A DNA stretch of 64,000 nucleotides from Rhodovulum marinum (GTDB lineage Bacteria > Pseudomonadota > Alphaproteobacteria > Rhodobacterales > Rhodobacteraceae), in contig NZ_SLXP01000001.1 in assembly GCF_004343075.1 (NCBI RefSeq), forward strand, positions 364,474 to 428,473. The letters run 5' to 3'. The notes beneath the pieces were generated by a model, which saw only the letters and a list, made by a program, of their open reading frames with translations, made no database searches and was not told the origin of the DNA. The position numbers and the translations under genes were made by a program. Position 1 is the first letter of the stretch. The number at the start of each line of letters is the position of its first letter. Of this stretch, positions 61,713 to 64,000 are shown one piece after another.

Positions 61713-63025
61713 AGCCCCGGCCCCATCACCGCATTCGGCAGCCATGTCGCAAGCCCCGGGAACAGGCAGAGCAACACGATGGCCAGCACCATGCAGGCCA
61801 CGAAGGGCAGCGACCCGGTCAGGATCGTCCTGAGCGAAATATCGGGGGCGATGCCGTTGATGACGTAGAGGTTCAGCCCCACGGGCGGCGAGATCAGGCC
61901 GATTTCCATGTTGATCGTCAGCACGACGGCGAACCAGATCGGGTCGAACCCGGCGGTGGTGATGATCGGCAGCAGGATCGGCGCGGCCATCAAGATCACC
62001 GCAACGGGCGGCAGGAAGAACCCCGCGATCAGCAGGAAGACGTTGATCGCCCCCATCAGCACCCAGCGGTTCACATCCAGCGTGCCGATCCATTCCGCGA
62101 TCGACTGGGTGATGAACAGCGAGGACAGCATGTAGCTGAACACCCCCGCCGCGGCGATGATGAACAGGATCATCACCGATTCCTTGGTGCTGTCGCGCAG
62201 CACCACCCAGATGTCGCGCGGGTTCCACAGCCGGTAGATCACCATCGCGATCAACAGGCACAGCAGCGCGCCGACCGCGGCGGTTTCCGACGGCGTGGCG
62301 ACACCGCCATACATCGCGTAGAGCACACCGAGGATGATCGCGAGGAAGGGCAGGACGCGCGGGAGGATCTCGACCCTCTCGCGCCAGGAATAGCTGCCCG
62401 CGCTCAGCAACGCGGTATTGCCCGACCGCCAGGTCGAATACAGCGACCAGGCCATGAACAGCGCCACCAGCAACAGCCCCGGGATCACGCCCGCCAGGAA
62501 CAGCCGGCCGATCGAGGTTTCGGTGGCGATCCCGTAGACGATCATCGTGACCGAGGGCGGGATCAGGATGCCCAGCGTGCCACCCGCCGCGATGGACCCG
62601 GCCGCCACCCCGTCGGGATAGCCGCGCTTGCGCATCTCGGGGATGCCCATCTTGCCGATGGCCGCGCAGGTCGCGGGGCTGGACCCGGACATCGCCGCGA
62701 ACAGCGCGCAGGCGCCAAGGTTCGAGACGACCAGCCCGCCCGGCACCCGCGTCAGCCATCGTTCCAGCGCCTCGTAGAGGTCGGCACCCGCGCGGGTCGA
62801 GGCGATGGAGGCGCCCATGATGATGAACATCGGGATCGACAGAAGCGCGAAATTGTCGAGCTTGCCGAAGAATATCTCGGGCATCAGTTCCAGAGACCGC
62901 ATCCCGTCGAAGACGATCAGGAAGCCGGCCGAGACGATCAGCAGGCCTACCGCCACCGACACGCCGGAAAACAGCACGAGGATCGTGGCCAGCGCGACGA
63001 GACCGCCGAGGAGAAGCGGGTCCAT
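61709..63025 (-). CDS. matM: malonate TRAP transporter large permease (MatM)
   Basis: A 438-residue DctM-type permease with about 12-13 membrane segments. Examples are IPMFIIMGASIASTRAGADL, MSGSSPATCAAIGKMGIPEM, and INMEIGLISPPVGLNLYVIN. It is coupled to matQ upstream (TGATG overlap at 63025) and to matA downstream. With MatP and MatQ it imports malonate with Na+. The mat gene order P-Q-M-A-B is the same as in the Sinorhizobium meliloti malonate locus, which supports the substrate. Confidence 0.9.
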   Translation of the reverse strand: MDPLLLGGLVALATILVLFSGVSVAVGLLIVSAGFLIVFDGMRSLELMPEIFFGKLDNFALLSIPMFIIMGASIASTRAGADLYEALERWLTRVPGGLVVSNLGACALFAAMSGSSPATCAAIGKMGIPEMRKRGYPDGVAAGSIAAGGTLGILIPPSVTMIVYGIATETSIGRLFLAGVIPGLLLVALFMAWSLYSTWRSGNTALLSAGSYSWRERVEILPRVLPFLAIILGVLYAMYGGVATPSETAAVGALLCLLIAMVIYRLWNPRDIWVVLRDSTKESVMILFIIAAAGVFSYMLSSLFITQSIAEWIGTLDVNRWVLMGAINVFLLIAGFFLPPVAVILMAAPILLPIITTAGFDPIWFAVVLTINMEIGLISPPVGLNLYVINGIAPDISLRTILTGSLPFVACMVLAIVLLCLFPGLATWLPNAVMGPGL

Positions 63026-63570
63026 CAGGCGTCCTCCAGTCCGAAGGGGCGGTCAGCGCCGATCAGGATCGCCACCAGATCGGCCACCAGTTGCAAGAGC
63101 AAAAGCCCGAAGCCCAGCGGCAGCGCCAGGTAGGGTATCCACAGTTTCGGCCCCCACACGGTATCGGACCGCCAGCCGCGGTCCCAGGCGAAGTGCCAGA
63201 ACTCGAACCCGTACCAGAACATCACGGCGACGATCAGGATCGAGACCGACAGGGTGACGACGGCAAGCCCCATGCGCGCGCGCCGCCCCAGCCAAAGCGG
63301 CACGAGGTCGACATTCACATGCCCCCTGAGCCGCTGCACGTAGGGCAGCCCGATCAGGGTGGCCGCGATCATCAGGTAGACGACCGCCTCGGTCTGCCAG
63401 ACGGTGGACCCGTTCAGAACGAAGCGGACGAAGATCATCTGGCAGGTGATCGCGACAGCCGTCACGATCATCGCGGCCGAACACCATCCCGCAAGCGTCG
63501 AGACGGCGGCGACGGCACGCAGGAACAGGTTCTTGCCGGCATGCGCAACGGCGGCGCTTTGAACCGTCAT
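63025..63570 (-). CDS. matQ: malonate TRAP transporter small permease (MatQ)
   Basis: A 181-residue DctQ-type protein with four membrane segments (WCSAAMIVTAVAITCQMIFV; TEAVVYLMIAATLIGLPYV with the typical E-x-Y region; VTLSVSILIVAVMFWYGFEF; YLALPLGFGLLLLQLVADLV). GGAG lies about 10 bases before the ATG. It is separated from matP by 62 bases that carry a GC hairpin. Confidence 0.88.
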   Translation of the reverse strand: MTVQSAAVAHAGKNLFLRAVAAVSTLAGWCSAAMIVTAVAITCQMIFVRFVLNGSTVWQTEAVVYLMIAATLIGLPYVQRLRGHVNVDLVPLWLGRRARMGLAVVTLSVSILIVAVMFWYGFEFWHFAWDRGWRSDTVWGPKLWIPYLALPLGFGLLLLQLVADLVAILIGADRPFGLEDA

Positions 63571-63601
63571 CGTGGGCTCTCCAAGGATGTCCGTGCGAAA
63601 C

Positions 63602-63625
63602 GGGGCGGCGCGGGGACGCCGCCCC
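63602..63625 (-). other. perfect hairpin after matP
   Basis: GGGGCGGCG pairs perfectly with CGCCGCCCC around CGGGGA, between the matP stop (63633) and matQ start (63570). No T-run on the coding strand. It matches the position of hairpins after the other three binding-protein genes of the window. Confidence 0.55.
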
Positions 63626-63632
63626 CGGCGCG

Positions 63633-64000
63633 TCAGTCGACGGCGAGCGCGAGGTCCAGAAGGGCCTGCCCGTCAGGGGTTTCCGCAACGAAGGCCTTGT
63701 ACGAGGTTTCCTTGGCCAGGTCGCGCCAGGCGTTGAACTCGGCCTCGGTCATGTCGGCGATCTCGACGCCGGCCTCTTCGAAGACGCGGCGCGATTCCGC
63801 GTCTTCTTTCTTGGCCTCTTCCAGGTAATAGGCCTGCGCCTTTTCGGCCGCGGCCATCAGCGCGGCCTGCTGCTCCTCGCTCAGCCCCTCGAAGGTCGAC
63901 TTGTTCATGATCAGCGGCTGGTACATGAACCACAGCGCATATTCGCCCGCGGGGGTATAGCAGGCGACCTGTTCGTAGATGCGGTAGCTGACGAAGGACG
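63633..64000 (-). CDS. matP: malonate TRAP substrate-binding protein (MatP), 5' end off window
   Basis: Only the C-terminal part (about 122 residues) is inside the window. The frame continues to base 64000: SFVSYRIYEQVACYTPAGEY, then ALWFMYQPLIMNKSTFEGL and LSEEQQAALMAAAEKAQAYY, ending LDLALAVD. The PLIMNKSTFEGLSEEQQ pattern is typical of DctP-family proteins. An internal ATG at 63926 is not the real start. It is the first gene of the malonate operon. Confidence 0.87.
   Translation of the reverse strand, partial: SFVSYRIYEQVACYTPAGEYALWFMYQPLIMNKSTFEGLSEEQQAALMAAAEKAQAYYLEEAKKEDAESRRVFEEAGVEIADMTEAEFNAWRDLAKETSYKAFVAETPDGQALLDLALAVD

Overview
The window is uniformly very GC-rich, densely coded DNA with overlapping ATGA and TGATG gene junctions and many ABC and TRAP transport operons. 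Gene content points to a marine-type alphaproteobacterium of the Rhodobacteraceae/Roseobacter group. Markers are the beta-hydroxyaspartate cycle genes (bhcA, bhcB, bhcR), a haemolysin-repeat protein ending in a Hint domain, matPQMAB-type malonate genes and a BciA-type 8-vinyl reductase. BciA implies bacteriochlorophyll synthesis, so an aerobic anoxygenic phototroph is likely. I saw no rRNA, tRNA, CRISPR array, insertion sequence or phage.

Layout. 1-2654: left-truncated glyoxylate assimilation operon (bhcB, bhcA) with its divergent IclR regulator. 2651-6890: fused hydantoinase/oxoprolinase and a divergent Lrp regulator. 7013-9966: GMC oxidoreductase, Tat-targeted partner subunit, glyoxalase-fold protein and ribbon-helix-helix protein. 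10147-13518: gamma-glutamyltransferase, two small proteins and an OxyR-like LysR regulator. 13805-19886: 1621-residue RTX/Hint protein convergent with a glycosyltransferase. 19937-24511: two cation/proton antiporters. 24758-30033: oligopeptide ABC transporter. 30105-32258: malate synthase G. 32265-38532: spermidine/putrescine-type ABC operon with a histidinol-dehydrogenase-like enzyme, and an upstream SDR. 38683-39669: bciA. 39680-43746: decayed gene fragment, AmmeMemoRadiSam genes and phnM. 43850-49975: TRAP transporter with 2,3-diaminopropionate ammonia-lyase, an N-carbamoyl amino acid hydrolase and an RpiR regulator. 50044-51285: lytic transglycosylase. 51381-57096: split hydantoinase A/B, an SDR and an FAD oxidoreductase. 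57188-58660: small genes including a four-repeat protein of unknown family. 58930-64000: malonate uptake and conversion to acetyl-CoA, truncated at the right edge.

The theme is scavenging of small organic acids and nitrogen compounds: glycolate/glyoxylate (bhc, malate synthase), malonate, peptides and gamma-glutamyl compounds, hydantoin or lactam rings, carbamoyl amino acids and diaminopropionate. Regulators are mostly divergent from their targets, and several intergenic regions carry clear inverted or tandem repeats.

Most unusual: (i) the four-repeat protein at 57236-57661 with its own promoter, strong RBS and 3' hairpin; (ii) an 11-bp phased array of four CATATG-type hexamers at 37727-37765; (iii) a perfect GC hairpin directly after the substrate-binding-protein gene in all four transport operons; (iv) a carbamoylase plus diaminopropionate lyase pairing that suggests an uncharacterised ureido-amino-acid route; (v) a MEMO-AMMECR1 fusion lacking an expected metal-ligand histidine; (vi) an OxyR-like regulator lacking the peroxidatic cysteine.
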